From Oxytricha trifallax (Eukaryota > Ciliophora > Spirotrichea > Sporadotrichida > Oxytrichidae), in assembly GCA_000711775.1 (NCBI GenBank), contig ARYC01001129.1:1-64000 (forward strand): a stretch of 64,000 bases of DNA, given 5' to 3'. The notes under the pieces were generated by a model that worked only from the letters and a program-made list of their open reading frames with translations, was not told where the DNA came from and did not search any database. The position numbers and the translations under genes were made by a program. Shown here in pieces: positions 10,373 to 22,268 of the stretch. Position 1 is the first letter of the stretch. Each line of letters opens with the position of its first letter.

Positions 10373-11780
10373 AAATTTTGCATTATACAACAATGTTATT
10401 AGTTATGCATTTTAATTTTACATTAAGTTATATCTATCTACCTTTCTATATTTTATTAACAAAGTCTTAATGTTTAATGGTTTTTAGTTTGATTAATTTA
10501 TTTATTTGATTTATAAATAATGATTGAGGTATTTATTACATTAATTTTAGCAATTTATCAAATTCAATTTCATTTTATTGGGTCCATTAAGTATTGATAA
10601 ATTATTATTCATTCAATATATTCTAGAACTTACAACCAGCTTTGCAATATTTTAATGCACATATTTATAGACTATTTAAATGAGAATTACTTATTAAATG
10701 CAGTTAAATAGAATTACGTTAAGACATCAAGTAAATATAAAACTTAATATATTTAAATTTTTTTTAGAGTAAATCAACACCAGTTACATTATTCAAGTAT
10801 TAGTTCAGAAAATAATATAAATTATTAGAACAAAATTAGATAAATAAGAAGCAAATAAAGTTTCAGAAATAATAAAATAATATTCTACTCTATGATAACT
10901 AAAGTACCCACGTTTAGTAATTAATATTATATTAAGCTAAAGCAACATACTAAGCAATGTGTCATTAATGATATCAGTTAGAATAATCGTGAATTATATC
11001 ATAAGCAACAATTTCAAATATCTGCAAACTATTATTAAATAGCAATTATTTTATTAATTTTTTAGATAAACGTAGTTGCTTGGGACCCTACAGAATTTTC
11101 AAAATTAATTATAACAAGCAAGTTAAATGACATGAAAAACAATGATTACAAATTCAAAATCAATTCGATTATAATTTTTGTCTTATCTAGAGAATAATAT
11201 AACTAGAAAAAGATAAATATTAAAAACCAACAAAAAATGATGCTTAAAATTGGCTATATTTATTAGAATGTTGTTACTTAGTACAAATATAGAGATCATT
11301 AACAAGTTAATAATTTAAAATAAAACATTATCAATTGTACAAGAATTGAAATTTATGAAATATTATTAAACAACTTATTTATATTCAAATATTAGAGAAT
11401 ATCAAATAAGTATTAAATAAGGAATAATAATTCAACAAATAGGCAGTGAATGTATGAAAAAGGAGTTCAAATAAATCAAGGACGCATGCAAGTAAAAGAA
11501 TAGGGAGGAGGAGAATAATTATGCAAGTAGTATAAATATATTCGGTAATGCCACATATACTATTGCAGAAATCATTTTTTATACGGCAATAAAATTTTTA
11601 ATTTAACATAGATTTCATTAAACAAGCAGATAAGCTTCGAGAGCATGCTCAAAACTGGAAATTTTAATCAAATAATAAATTTAACAAAGTAATAGAGAGT
11701 TTAATTGTACAGCACTAGGAGGGTCCGGTTGAGTTGGAGGTGATCAGATTTAACTGTTAAAATTATTGAGTACACAATTA
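10373..11780. other. AT-rich stretch without recognisable features
   Basis: About 1.4 kb of roughly 20% GC sequence between the end of the LINE and the next GC-richer patch. No repeats with other parts of the window, splice signals or coding pattern above chance were seen. Confidence 0.5.
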
Positions 11781-11789
11781 CAAGAGTAG

Positions 11790-12125
11790 GAGTCCTTTAA
11801 TAAATGGGTTGTCAATATCGCTTGCTGCCCCAGCACCAGGATAAAGACAAAAAGGCACTATTTAAAGCAATAAAATATTTTTAGTAAAATACTATTGAAA
11901 AATGAACGGAAAGTGAAAATCTGTGTTGTTAGAAATTACAGAAACAGTGGAAATAATAAACAAAGAGTGGTATCATATCCATTTGTTCCTAGTTTGATGT
12001 ATTCAAGAAGAGACTATGGAAATATCAATGAGGCAAGCTGAGAAACTGCAATTAATTCTTGAAGAAATTGAAATGCCCCCCCTCCAGGATTATTAATAAT
12101 GGGAAGACTTATAAAATAGTAGATA
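11790..12125 (+). pseudogene. Short coding-like fragment, unidentified
   Basis: Moderately GC-richer patch. One frame gives LLPQHQDKDKKALFKAIKYF from about 11827. After a shift another gives acidic text including QEETMEISMRQAEKLQLILE (about 12008-12065), followed by EIEMPPLQDY. Purine-first codons and acidic residues suggest real coding, but two TGA codons and the frame change mean it is decayed or part of a spliced gene. It does not match a family I know. Confidence 0.3.
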
Positions 12126-12639
12126 TACTAAAAAACCATAAATAAAATTTTTTCCTTGAAGTTATAAGTTTTTTAATTTATTTATATAAATTTTATTATT
12201 AAGTATAAATAAATTGGGAAACTATTTAAATAATAAAATTAACATTAATTATTTAAAAATATTAAAGCCACTAATTTGCAATTCTATAATTCAAACATTA
12301 TTCTACGCATAAACAGCTTCAGTTATATTTAATTGCTAAAATGACATTAAAATTAAAGTTATAAATTATAGTTTAATGATACATTAATTATTAAACATTA
12401 AACAGATAAATAAAACAGAGCTTCTCAATTTAACTGCGAAGTAGAAGTAATTAAATTATTTAGAGATATTAAAAGAATTGCACTTATACAGATAAGCATC
12501 AGTAATATAAAAGTATGTTGAAATTTGGAAGAAAGCAAAATAAATTAAAATGCAAGGATATTAGAAACAAAAACATTATTAAATTACTCATCTGTGTATT
12601 TCGAAACAATAGCACTCACTCTTATGAGATTTAGGTCTT

Positions 12640-13290
12640 CAAAGTGATTAGTAAGTTATTATCAATTGCAAGCTTAAGTCGTGAATGTAGTTAGTGGTAA
12701 ATGCAGCACAATCACAAGTAATACTGTTTGCAATATTAATATTCCCTCTGCTCGTTCATTCATGTGATGTCTGAAGTGCACGTTGTTTGCCTCTTGAATA
12801 GTAGGTGCTGTATGGGTTGTAAACATTCTGCTTGTGAGTTCCATGACAAGGGTTTCTATCAGTGTCGTATTTAACGCTGGCTGGGAAGAGTGATCTATAC
12901 CATGTCTTGCACTAGGCATTCTCCTTGCTCTGTTCATCCCTGCGTCTCTTGCAGTATAGCTGAAAGTACCATTCTGTCGTTGTCATCGAGAGCTTCTTAA
13001 GGAACCATCGCTGGGAGTGGCTTGAAGCCTGGTCTTGAGTACACTCATCAAATTGCTGAGTCAGGTCGCCTGGTCTTGACATTATCTTTTTTGAATTCAA
13101 GAATATCAGTATTGCCAACGCAGTAAGGGGCGGAAGCTCGACTGGGGGGCGGCCAGGGGCACCACGCGATTCGTCGTCTTCTGGAGCACGGGGGTAAATG
13201 TCCGACCAAGACATCTACTCCAGGGGCCGAGATATCTAAGCATCTTTATTTTCTGGACCACCCTATGGCATAGAGCGAGCGCTTGAAGGC
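12640..13290 (-). pseudogene. GC-rich coding island on the minus strand, unidentified
   Basis: GC content rises abruptly to near 50%. Reading right to left, frames alternate: EALDDNDRMVLSAILQETQG (about 12950-13010), then RNPCHGTHKQNVYNPYSTYY (about 12800-12860), then NINIANSITCDCAAFTTNYI near 12700. Each segment looks like real protein but they lie in different frames, with a TGA or two. The two overlapping standard-code ORFs (12674-12937 and 12912-13214) mix real and shadow pieces. The island abuts the YHYH pseudogene, which lies on the other strand. Together they may be one captured fragment of cellular DNA. Confidence 0.3.
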
Positions 13291-13389
13291 ACACTCCTTG
13301 GTAATGGTAACGATGATGCTGATCAAATTAATCTTAAACCTGCGAATCTCCCAAGCCTACTAGCCTTTTCCTCTCTGCCCAGAGCCTTT

Positions 13390-14000
13390 TCCTCTATCTT
13401 GCTGTGCTGGACGCTAATGCGGATTCCTCAACTATGCCTAAGATTTCATTTAAAATTGAGTGCTCTTACTAATAGGGGAGAAGAGTAATCTTGATGTAGT
13501 GTACACTGCGCGCTGCGCTCGTTGGCGTCTCAACCAATGGGGTTCCCACCCACTCTGGCACTTCGGAGCACTTGTACGTCTACTTCGCACCAATGGGAGC
13601 AGGCTCAGATGCCAAGAGAGTAGAAGTTGATCTATGTTTAGGAAGCAGTGAATATAAGACTTTCTATCACTATTACTCTTTCAGTCCTTGCGTTTATACA
13701 AACAGTATCAGTTCAAATGAAGTTGCTACTTCATGCTCTTCAAATTCACAATGGACAAAAGACTACTTGAAATACGCCAACACTAACCTTCCATCTGCCC
13801 AAGAGTCACTAGTATTGCCGGTATTGCAAGAGACGGTCACAAGATTGTTGGATCATACAAAGCCACTGGGGTTTTATGGCAACCATGTGATGTTGATGGT
13901 TGTAATGGTGTTACAGTAAATGGCAAATACGTCTATCTCTCCACTCTCCTCTTCCCCTGCTTCCAAGCCTAGAGGGCTCCCCGCTGGTAATATTAGCACA
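13390..14000 (+). pseudogene. YHYH-domain protein fragment with a frameshift
   Basis: Frame 0 runs through AALVGVSTNGVPTHSG, YVYFAPMGAGSDAKRVEVDL, and YHYYSFSPCVY (about 13659-13691), the region that names the YHYH family. Near 13800 the frame shifts by two and continues as SIAGIARDGHKIVGSYKATG then LWQPCDVDGCNGV (about 13877-13915) and NGKYVYLST. These are the diagnostic G-x-A-R-D-G and Q-P-C-D-V-D-x-C-N-G blocks of this domain, found in secreted proteins of ciliates, algae and bacteria; the function is unknown. Upstream text SLFLYLAVLDANADSS could be a signal peptide with its cleavage region. The C-terminal Cys-Gly-Pro-Gly block is not intact. The frameshift makes this a pseudogene or an assembly error. 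Confidence 0.75.
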
Positions 14001-14523
14001 GTGTTCCCACTACTCGAAGCCATTAGTACAAGTCATGCACTCCTAATCATCCTGAATCAGATTACTGTCTAAGGGAGATCACCATCTAGAGCTGTGAGGC
14101 TTAAAGATCTGATTCACTATCGCTCATTGACATAGCAGGGTTGATTAGTTTCAGTTAGATTGAGAGTATCTATTTTCACTATTAATTGTTAGAGTTAATT
14201 GTGAACTTACCATATTATAACAAACATCTATCATCAATTGTGCTAATTATTGATTATTAAAGATTCAATGTTACCTTTTGTCACCTTTTTGTCACCTTTT
14301 TCAATTCACTCAATGGGGTTTATATATTGCTTATAAATAAATTTCATAAAAGTCAAGTTAAATAAAGTCATACTTGTACAGATTATACACATGCCAATGG
14401 CTTCTGTTAAAGCTAGTTGAACTTTCTTAAAACTAAAAATATTCTCAATCAGAAATTGTGAATTCTAAGAAATATGCCAACATGCTGTAGTTAAAAAGTC
14501 GATAAATATGTAAAATACTGATC

Positions 14524-14914
14524 TGGCCTGACAACCTTTAAATAATTGTCAGGCCTGACAACCTTTTAAATAATTGTCAGGCGAGGCAATTTTAAATGCT
14601 ATGTTCCAAAAGTAATTAAGAGTTATTGAAAAGGATTTAGAACATTGTTCTAAGTATCCCTATTAAATATAAAGGGTCCATCAATATCATTCAAGATATT
14701 CAAAAAGGCACCCTATAAAAGCCATTTGAACTTTAACTAAAAGCAAAAGTTTTAAACAATATTGAAAAGGAAAATAAAAGCAGGAAATTCAATAAAAAGA
14801 AAAACAAAAATATTAGAAGTTAAAGAATAAATTTCAAATCATTGATAATCGTGCAAGTCAAAACTATTAATCAAAAATTATGGCCTGACAATTATTTAAA
14901 AGGTTGTCAGGCCA
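14524..14914. mobile_element. About 390-bp element with self-complementary GGCCTGACAACC ends
   Basis: The left end carries two tandem copies of GGCCTGACAACC...ATTGTCAGGC, each itself a hairpin. The right end (14881-14914) carries one inverted copy. The inside is AT-rich and contains a copy of the dispersed repeat also found near 21356 and 63762. No coding. Possibly a foldback element; no target duplication was resolved. Confidence 0.6.
14636..14740. repeat. Dispersed repeat, copy 1
   Basis: Contains AAGTATCCCTATTAAATA, then CATCAATATCATTCAAGA and AAAAAGGCACC. The same order of words is found near 21360-21440 (about 80% alike) and, more distantly, near 63762-63850. Non-coding; function unknown. 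Confidence 0.55.
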
Positions 14915-17180
14915 TGAAAATAATTGAAATTTAAATAATAATACAAAAATAAATATTAAAAACAGAAAGTACAATATAAGTTAAAGGAAAGTGCAACTTA
15001 CTTGACTTTTATGTAATAGGAATATCTGTTTAATTGTGTATCATTAAATTGATTTGTGTTATATTTTGAATTGGATTAAATGTATTAAAAGAATTCATAA
15101 GGACTTTAGTTAATGCTTGATTTAACTTTTGTTTGTTGGAAAAACTGAGAAGTAAATTCTAAGTAAACAAAATCAACTATCTCAAATACCCAAACGTACC
15201 ATGTTGAGGTTGACAATTAGTGCATCATAGTTGTTTATGATATTGTGGAGAATCACGATTGAAAACTCTAATTTACCAGGGAGAAATAAAATTAGTCTCA
15301 TGTTTTTCGAAAAGAAGGAGATCAAAGCTCTCATTTTACTAAATCAAGCGAAGAACTAATTTGATATACATAAAATTAAAAATAAATTTATGGTGAAGCA
15401 AAAGATGTTTCAATTTATTACCTAAATTTCCACAAAAAATCCCCAAGAAACTAACGCCAATTTAGATTATTATAGCATTTATTAAAGATAAGCATAAAAG
15501 TGTTGAAGAGTCCTTTATCAGAAATGATGTCAAAGCATAAATTTTAATATTTCAATGATAATAAAAACAGAGAGTAACACGAGTGATTAATGAAAGACTC
15601 AAAGCAAATCAAAATGGAATACATCCCAACATCTTTATCTCTGTAAGAGTATCTTATAAAGATAGAATCCAAGAAGGAGCAAGTCTAAGAATAGACTATG
15701 CCAAATAATCTAAAAATATTAGGATATAATGATTGATTCTTTGTACAATATAATTGTTAGAATATAAGGATTAGAGATTTAATTGATTTTCTGAATAATT
15801 TTGATCTAAAATAATTGGGAAGGCATCAATCACTTAAATAATTAAGGAAGTTCTAAATGAGATGAATTTAAAGATATATTTTTACATTTTAATTGTAAAG
15901 CAACCGTAGTAAATATTGTACCGTAGATAACATTGTTCGATGAAATGAATAATTATCAAATTTAAGAAAGAATTAAAGCATAGAGAGAATGAAGAAAATT
16001 ATTAAAGGAAGAGAATGAAATATTAGAAGAAATAAATAAAAAGAGACATAAATAGCTTTTTAGCACACGTTAATAGAGATAGATAAATAATAACTGTAGG
16101 TAGTAAACGTTAATAGTGATAAAAAACTAATGATTTTTGTCTGAGTAGATGAGAAAAGTTAGGTTATGATCATAATTAAAGATAATATTAATAAAATACA
16201 AAACATAGGAAAATAATTTTTTTGAAATCTAAAATAACAGACAAGAATTTGATTATTAGAAGTACAATAACTATTATTTATATATAACTGCGATAAAATA
16301 TCTGCGAAAATTGAATTATTTCTCAGCATTTCTTAACTGAGTTTATTTAAATTGTGAATATTTTCGTTTTTTATATTATTTTACAAAAACTTTGTATTTT
16401 AGCGAACAAGCCTTACACAATTAGTTGAACACCATATGAATATGAACATTTATGTTGTATTGTGTTACAAGTGTCACATTTCACAACATTTTATTGGTTA
16501 TAGACAACTTTTGACAAATTAATATGATTGTGATTCAACTTTTGTGCACTGTTTTTAGAATAAACTCATTTGTAAGACCTTAGTATAAATTAAGTATATG
16601 TGTAATGAAAAAATTAAGATTTAATAGAGTTTAAGAAATTTACTTACTCAAATATGAAAACAAAGAGCATTCCACTCTCATTTTACTTTTGATTTAGAAA
16701 TATATAATTATTTTCAGATATAAATATGTTTATCATTAAAATTTAATTTCAAAAATTCATGCATAATATTAATATGTAAACTGGAAATATGATTAGAAAA
16801 GAGCAGTATATTATCCCCTTTAACTACAGCCTAGATACCATATATTCATACGAGAGATTTACAGAAGATAAAAAAACAGACAAAACATGAGTATATTCCC
16901 TAAGTATAAAAACAGCATTAATAAATATCAAGAATATTATAGAAGACAAAGAAGTTCATTTATGATGTTGATTTGCTGAATTTTGCATATGATTGAAATT
17001 AAAAACTAATTGAAATCTAAACAGTCAAACTTATAGTACTGATTATATTTAAAGTATATCAAAAATAGAAAAAATATTTGTTTTCAAAAGGAATTAATTT
17101 TTAAATTGAATATAATTAGCATAATTATGATAAATAAAAAGAAAAATATAAGATAATAAGATTTAAATTAAGATTAATTA
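14915..17180. other. AT-rich stretch, no gene supported
   Basis: Around 20-25% GC. Some ciliate-code frames are open, as expected by chance at this composition. No motif, repeat or splice pair was recognised. Confidence 0.4.
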
Positions 17181-17185
17181 GAATA

Positions 17186-17402
17186 CTCTTAATGGTGACG
17201 ATGATGGAGCGGTTACACTCACAAAAAATGTAAGTTACAAAAAAAATATCTAAACTTTTTATTTTATAGAGGTTCAGCCTGATAAGAATAGCTTGAGATT
17301 TTGAAGGAGACCTCGCAGATAGAGCTCAAGAGGACACTTAAAATAATTCTGGCATGCTGACGGAGATATTTATGAGAGTGATTGGAAAGATGACAAAGCT
17401 GT
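17186..17402 (+). pseudogene. MORN-repeat fragment with a short intron
   Basis: A first piece reads NGDDDGAVTLTKN up to a GTAAGT at 17230. An AT-rich 40-42 nt intron ends with ATAG or AGAG at 17269-17271. The reading then continues in frame to HLKQFWHADGDIYESDWKDD (about 17335-17394). W-H-A-D-G-D-x-Y-x-x-D-W-K-D-D-K is the typical ciliate MORN repeat, a membrane- or scaffold-associated motif usually repeated in tandem; only one clear unit is left. A TGA lies early in the second piece and another right after the repeat. Probably a gene fragment or decayed gene. Confidence 0.5.
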
Positions 17403-17494
17403 TTGAGAAATTCCATCTCCATTTTCTTTAAAATGTATTATAATTAATCTTAATTTAAATCTTATTATTTTATATTTATCTTTTTATTTATCAT

Positions 17495-18010
17495 GAATGA
17501 CAAATTAAGAGTAAGATATAGAAGCTCTGGAGTAATGGCTATTCTTATTGCAAGCCATATGAAATTTTAAATAAACCAATTTTCGAAACCCCTTTAAAAA
17601 TCCTGATTTAATACTCAAAAAACTTTATGCTGGTCTGCTTTGAGCTGGTTTCACTTATTTATGGATTAGAAAAAGGGCTTATGATTAGTTAAGAGGATGC
17701 TGAGGAGAGTGTAAATAAGAATAATTTTCTTTTGGTAATATATAGAAGAAAAACGAGCTCATATTCATTAAGCAATGATTAAATTGAAGATAAATGCGAA
17801 GAATAAGTTAAGTGACATGATTGATAAATATGCCTGCAGCATAAATGCGAAAACTACGAGGGATGATTTTTTTATATAAATGGGAAACTGACTGAATTAA
17901 AAAGCAAGTTATTTAATATCAACAAAGTAGAGGGTCACTGCCTAGACCAATTAAGTAATAGTAAGACAATACAGTGTAGATAAAAATAAACCAATAAAAT
18001 AAGATAAGAA
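17495..18010 (+). pseudogene. Second Ulp1-like protease relic, related to the LINE copy
   Basis: From an ATG at about 17493 it reads RYRSSGVMAILIASHMKF, closely parallel to PEDCGVLAILIANHLALE of the LINE at 9733-9786. The nucleophile Cys is replaced by Ser. The following MLVCFELVSLIYGLEKGLM parallels YYLMFNLDVGLMKLEIG. Further on, a HKCENYEG-TGA-FFYINGKL block parallels the LINE tail, including a TGA at the same place. The remainder of the element was not found: upstream is a MORN fragment, not a reverse transcriptase. It shows that the protease-tail module is repeated and diverged in this genome. Confidence 0.55.
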
Positions 18011-18996
18011 AGATAGGACAATATAGCAAATTAATGGTACTAAGCAGAGGAACAAGGAATGAAATAGATGGGAATCACATAAAAAGTCATTATTTCCACA
18101 ACAATAATATAATTTCTCAACTTAATTTTGTTTATAATTTCGAAATATTAATATGAGTGAGGTTATTTGCTCTTTCTTAAATTTTTTTAAGAAATTTATC
18201 TATTTATTTAATCTTTATCTTAGTAAACAAAATTTATTATGCAAATATCTTTTTAATTAAATGCAATTGATTAGAGATAAAGTTTACTATCTTAGTTTGA
18301 TAAGTGTTACAATAAAACATGTATAAATGATTTATTATACTTTACTGAGTTAACAATAAAACTAATAGAAACAGGTTAATTACAGTGAAAGTGATCCATT
18401 AAAAATGAGACTTTGCATGTTATTAATTATTACAAAAATAGTTAAATCTATAGACTCAGAAAGAGAGCAGCTTGATATTAATTATAAGCAAAGTAAAATG
18501 CAAAATATTAAAAATTTAAACATTATCAACAACTGATCTGTATCTCTATATGCACTAATTTAAATGAATTAAAATAAATTAAGTAAAGTAAGGTTTTTAT
18601 TATAATTTTTATATTAGATATATACATAAAAAGGTCCTCATTCAGTATTTCGATTAAAATATTCCATATCTTATATGCTAATAGCTAATACAATTAAACA
18701 TAGTTAAAATATGCAACATCTTCCCACCTTAATGAACAATTTTAAATATATTATTTATTATAAAAGATAATTTAAGGTAAAACACCGCAAAAAAATAATA
18801 CTTAATAGTTGAAATTCTAAGTTTAATAGAATATAAGCTTAAAAATAATATTAAATTTGTTTTTTGGTGAGAATTTTAATTTTAATTAATGTGAAAAATT
18901 TAGGAAATAAAGAAATATATAAATTAAGGTTAGACACTTCATTAAATAAAAATAATGTCACATTATATGCTTATTTACAATTAATACTTCTTAATA
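18011..18996. other. AT-rich stretch without recognisable features
   Basis: Roughly 1 kb of very low GC sequence up to the palindromic element. No coding or repeat signal was supported. Confidence 0.45.
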
Positions 18997-19408
18997 TTGT
19001 AAAAATACATTTGAATTTGAAAAATTAAATATAATTAAGTTAATAATAAATCAAAATCGTGGCAGTTAAAGTTTGCCAATTTAAACGATCTAGGGCTCAT
19101 TCGATAGAGAATTCAAATTAGCTGAACTTTACTATTGGCGGTACTATTTTATCTTATTCACAGACAGAGATAACTTGATTTTGATTAAATGCCTCTAAAT
19201 TCAGTAAATTATTACCTCACATTAAAGTGAAGGTATCTCTGTCTGTGAATAAGATAAAATAGTACCGCCAATAGTAAAGTTCAGCTAATTTGAATTCTCT
19301 ATCGAATGAGCCCTAGATCGTTTAAATTGGCAAACTTTAACTGCCACGATTTTGATTTATTATTAATTTAATTATATTTAATTTCCAAATTCAAATGTAT
19401 TTTTACAG
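18997..19408. mobile_element. Palindromic MITE-like element, copy 2 (412 bp), TA target duplication
   Basis: Same tips as copies 1 and 3 (TTGTAAAAATAC and complement, one base off at the right tip) with TA on both sides (18995-18996, 19409-19410). The centre-facing block differs from the other copies: it reads TTATTCACAGACAGAGATA rather than the CATCCCTGGAGCG type. The opposite arm carries the matching complement. Hence the arms of one copy stay matched while copies diverge. Non-coding. Confidence 0.85.
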
Positions 19409-19649
19409 TAATACGTTATAAGAATATTTTGGATAATTATGATAAAATTCCATGAGTATTTATGAATTAATTAATTCAATATAAAATAAAAAAAAGAGTA
19501 TTTTTATTAAAGAACTTTGGTATCTTAGGTTTTAGTATAATAATATAAGGACATATATAGGTAAGTCAAAATATAAATCGAACTAATTTCAAAGAGTAAT
19601 TTGATTTAATTTTCTTCTACATACGTATTCCTTTAATTATTACAATTAA

Positions 19650-20740
19650 CTCAAACATAATCAAAACGCTGAGCTACGACAACAGAACGAATAGGAATAT
19701 ATTCAAATATCTGAAGCCCACACCAATGGAGCGATCCTCAAGGTGCTGCCTATCAACCTGCAAAGCGTAATTCCATCCCAATCAATTCCAGACATGGCAA
19801 TCTTTGACTACTGAATTGAATGTCTCCTTGAAAAATGACTGTTAGGGAGAAAAAATTGAGAAATTTACGCTGTCATTGAGACCAACTTCTGTACAGATGC
19901 CAACAAGCAGTACAAGGACAAGGTGGAGCGACGAACTGCAATCAATACTTCGGCAAAGAACCTCACTTCCTCAAAGGATGCCATTAGGTTCTAGGATGTG
20001 GATTACAAACAGGTAAGGGATGAAAATCGAAAAAGATAGAGTTCAAGAATTGGCTAGTGCAAAGCACGCCTTAGGTGAGAAGTGGGGTCCAAGGTAATAA
20101 TAAAAACATTTAAAACAGCAAAATCTACTGATAAGTTCATAATAAATGATGCAACAGGTTTCGACCTATTGGTAAGCTGTGAGCATAGGTCCGACCAATT
20201 CCGGTACCCCGAAGTTCGAAACCGTGAGGCACTCGGTTTTTACGGGATAAGTCCCGGATCTGAAAACCTCCTCAGATTACGTCAGGCAAAGTTTAGGGGG
20301 AACCATTACAATAAAAACGTCGACCGTTGATCATCTTAAGTCGTATTAAAATAGAATGATCCCTTTATCATTGAACAGGAGAAATAGGTGAACAATTATA
20401 ATGCAAAGAACTGGGACACACCGCATTATTCCCGAACAGGTTCCATTCTTTGAGAAAGTAGAAGGAAAATCTTCAGAAAAGCGCTCACAGAGTACAATCA
20501 TAAGTTTCCCCATCTAGCCTTAGTTAGGGGTCAGTTCCGACTGAGAACTGAATGGGGTTTTACAAGATATAACACACCTAAGAAAAGAAGAAACACTCAG
20601 TAAGATAAGTAGAAGTAAGAAGGTAATAGGGGAGTTTGCGCTCACGACGGCATGTGGGCCGATGTGCACACCAACATTAATGCTGACAAACCGGTTTGAG
20701 ACATATTTCCGAAATACTGAATATGCTTGAATAATCTAGC
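19650..20740 (+). pseudogene. Decayed ORF in a GC-richer island, unidentified
   Basis: GC rises to about 40%. Purine-first codon pattern and acidic content point to frame 0 for about 19650-20030 (SEAHTNGAILKVLPINLQ, YAVIETNFCTDANKQYKDKV), frame 1 for about 20030-20330 (KIEKDRVQELASAKHALGEK) and frame 0 again to about 20700 (NWDTPHYSRTGSI, KIFRKALTEYNHKFPHLALV). Several TAA/TAG read as Gln. TGA occurs three times in the first part and again near 20450 and 20700. The standard-code ORF at 20082-20330 is probably a shadow. I do not recognise the protein. Its position beside two MITE copies and its decay suggest a transposon ORF. Confidence 0.45.
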
Positions 20741-21659
20741 TGGATTGATTTCGTATCTCCAGAATTAATTTCAATGCTAAAAACTAACTAACCAACTAAT
20801 GATGCAATGACTCTAAAAACCTTACGATTAGATAGAATGGGCTTCCTCATTGGATGACAGTTTAGAATGTGCAGATTCCAACCCTATCTCCTCATCAGTC
20901 GGGTACCTGTCTTTAGACATTTATAGGTAGCTCAATGATCTACTAAAATAAATAAAACTATCTAACAGACAACTAAAAAATTTCTTTAACCTTCCAAATT
21001 AACGAACAAGTTGAAAAAAATTTGTAAAATTAAGCCACTTGCAGCTCTTCCGACGATCAGCTCCAAAAATATGAATCATAAAGAATCAAGCTACCTACAG
21101 CCATGTTCGGCCAGAACAAGAAATAGCTTCCATTTTTTATTTTATTTATTTACTATATTTATTTACAATATTTATTTAATTTATTTCTCAATTTTAATGC
21201 AATAAAAACATACTTTAATTCATCAATCTCTTTATAAGGTCACCGGACAATCTTTCAAAAAAATTGACCGGCGGTTAATTATTTCTAAACATTGTTCGGC
21301 GATTAATAATTGATAATCAAACTCCAAATAGAACTAAGAGATTTTAACTTGAATATAGAACAAAGATCTAAGTATCCCTACTAAATAGAAAGGTTTCATT
21401 TATATCATTCAAAAAAGTCAAACAGGCACCATAAATATTCCAATTGAAATATAACAAGATTTGTTTGGAAAATAAGAGATAGAGTAAGATTAAAGTTAAA
21501 TATTGAATAAAAAACAAAAAATATTAAAAAATTCTCAATTTTAAAAATATAAAAGAATAAGGATGCATGATATTTTTTAGCAATTAAATTAAGCTTATCC
21601 ATGATTGTTTATACTAATTTATTTAAATTTAATAATTTTAATTTTAAGCGTTTTAATTA
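20741..21659. other. Mixed tail: fading coding signal, then AT-rich DNA with a dispersed repeat
   Basis: Coding character of the upstream ORF fades by about 21060. At 21356-21445 lies copy 2 of the dispersed repeat (AAGTATCCCTACTAAATA, TATATCATTCAAAAAAGTC, ACAGGCACC). Just before it are two inverted half-sites with GACCGGCGG and CACCGGACAA (about 21240-21290), reminiscent in layout of the hairpin ends next to copy 1. A second member of the 14524 element family is possible. Confidence 0.4.
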
Positions 21660-22074
21660 TTGTAGAAATACATTTGAATTTGGAAAATTAATTAAAAATA
21701 AATAAATATTAAATCAAAATCGTGGCAGTTAAAGTTGGCCAATTTAAACGATCTTGGGCTCATTCGATAGAGAATTCAAAATTAGCTGGACTTTATTATT
21801 GGCGGTACTATTTTATCGCATCCCTGGAGCGAGATAACTCGACTTTAATTAAACACATCTAAATTCATTAAATTATACCCTCACATTAAAGTCGAGTTAT
21901 CTCGCTCCAGGGATGCGATAAAATAGTACCGCCAATAATAAAGTCCAGCTAATTTTGAATTCTCTATCGAATGAGCCCAAGATCGTTTAAATTGGCCAAC
22001 TTTAACTGCCACGATTTTGATTTAATATTTATTTATTTTTAATTAATTTTCCAAATTCAAATGTATTTCTACAA
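21660..22074. mobile_element. Palindromic MITE-like element, copy 3 (415 bp), TA target duplication
   Basis: Tips TTGTAGAAATAC and complement, TA at 21658-21659 and 22075-22076, two long matched arms and a loop near 21855-21890. The centre-facing block CATCCCTGGAGCGAGATAAC is the same as in copy 1. The mid-arm text GGGCTCATTCGATAGAGAAT is shared with copy 2. Non-coding. Confidence 0.88.
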
Positions 22075-22268
22075 TACTATATTATAATTATAGATTTAAG
22101 TTAAATATGTAAAAAGGTTTGACTTTAATTAACCTGAAACCTAATGAATACATCAGCCTCAAACGATTACCTACATTACCACTAGTCACAAATTTCCTCT
22201 GGAGCTATTTGCGAATTTATTATATGATTTTTTTTTACTTTATTAGATTAACGAATATTTTATAGGCG

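Noticed and set aside
20082..20330. 82-residue standard-code ORF as the real protein of the 19.6-20.7 kb island
   Set aside because: The overlapping frame (KIEKDRVQELASAKHALGEK and on) has better codon pattern for this stretch and joins both neighbours.
19650..21060. A single frame-0 protein across the whole island with TGA as Trp
   Set aside because: It needs about eleven TGA codons; local codon pattern shows the frame changes near 20030 and 20330, so the single-frame reading is not needed.
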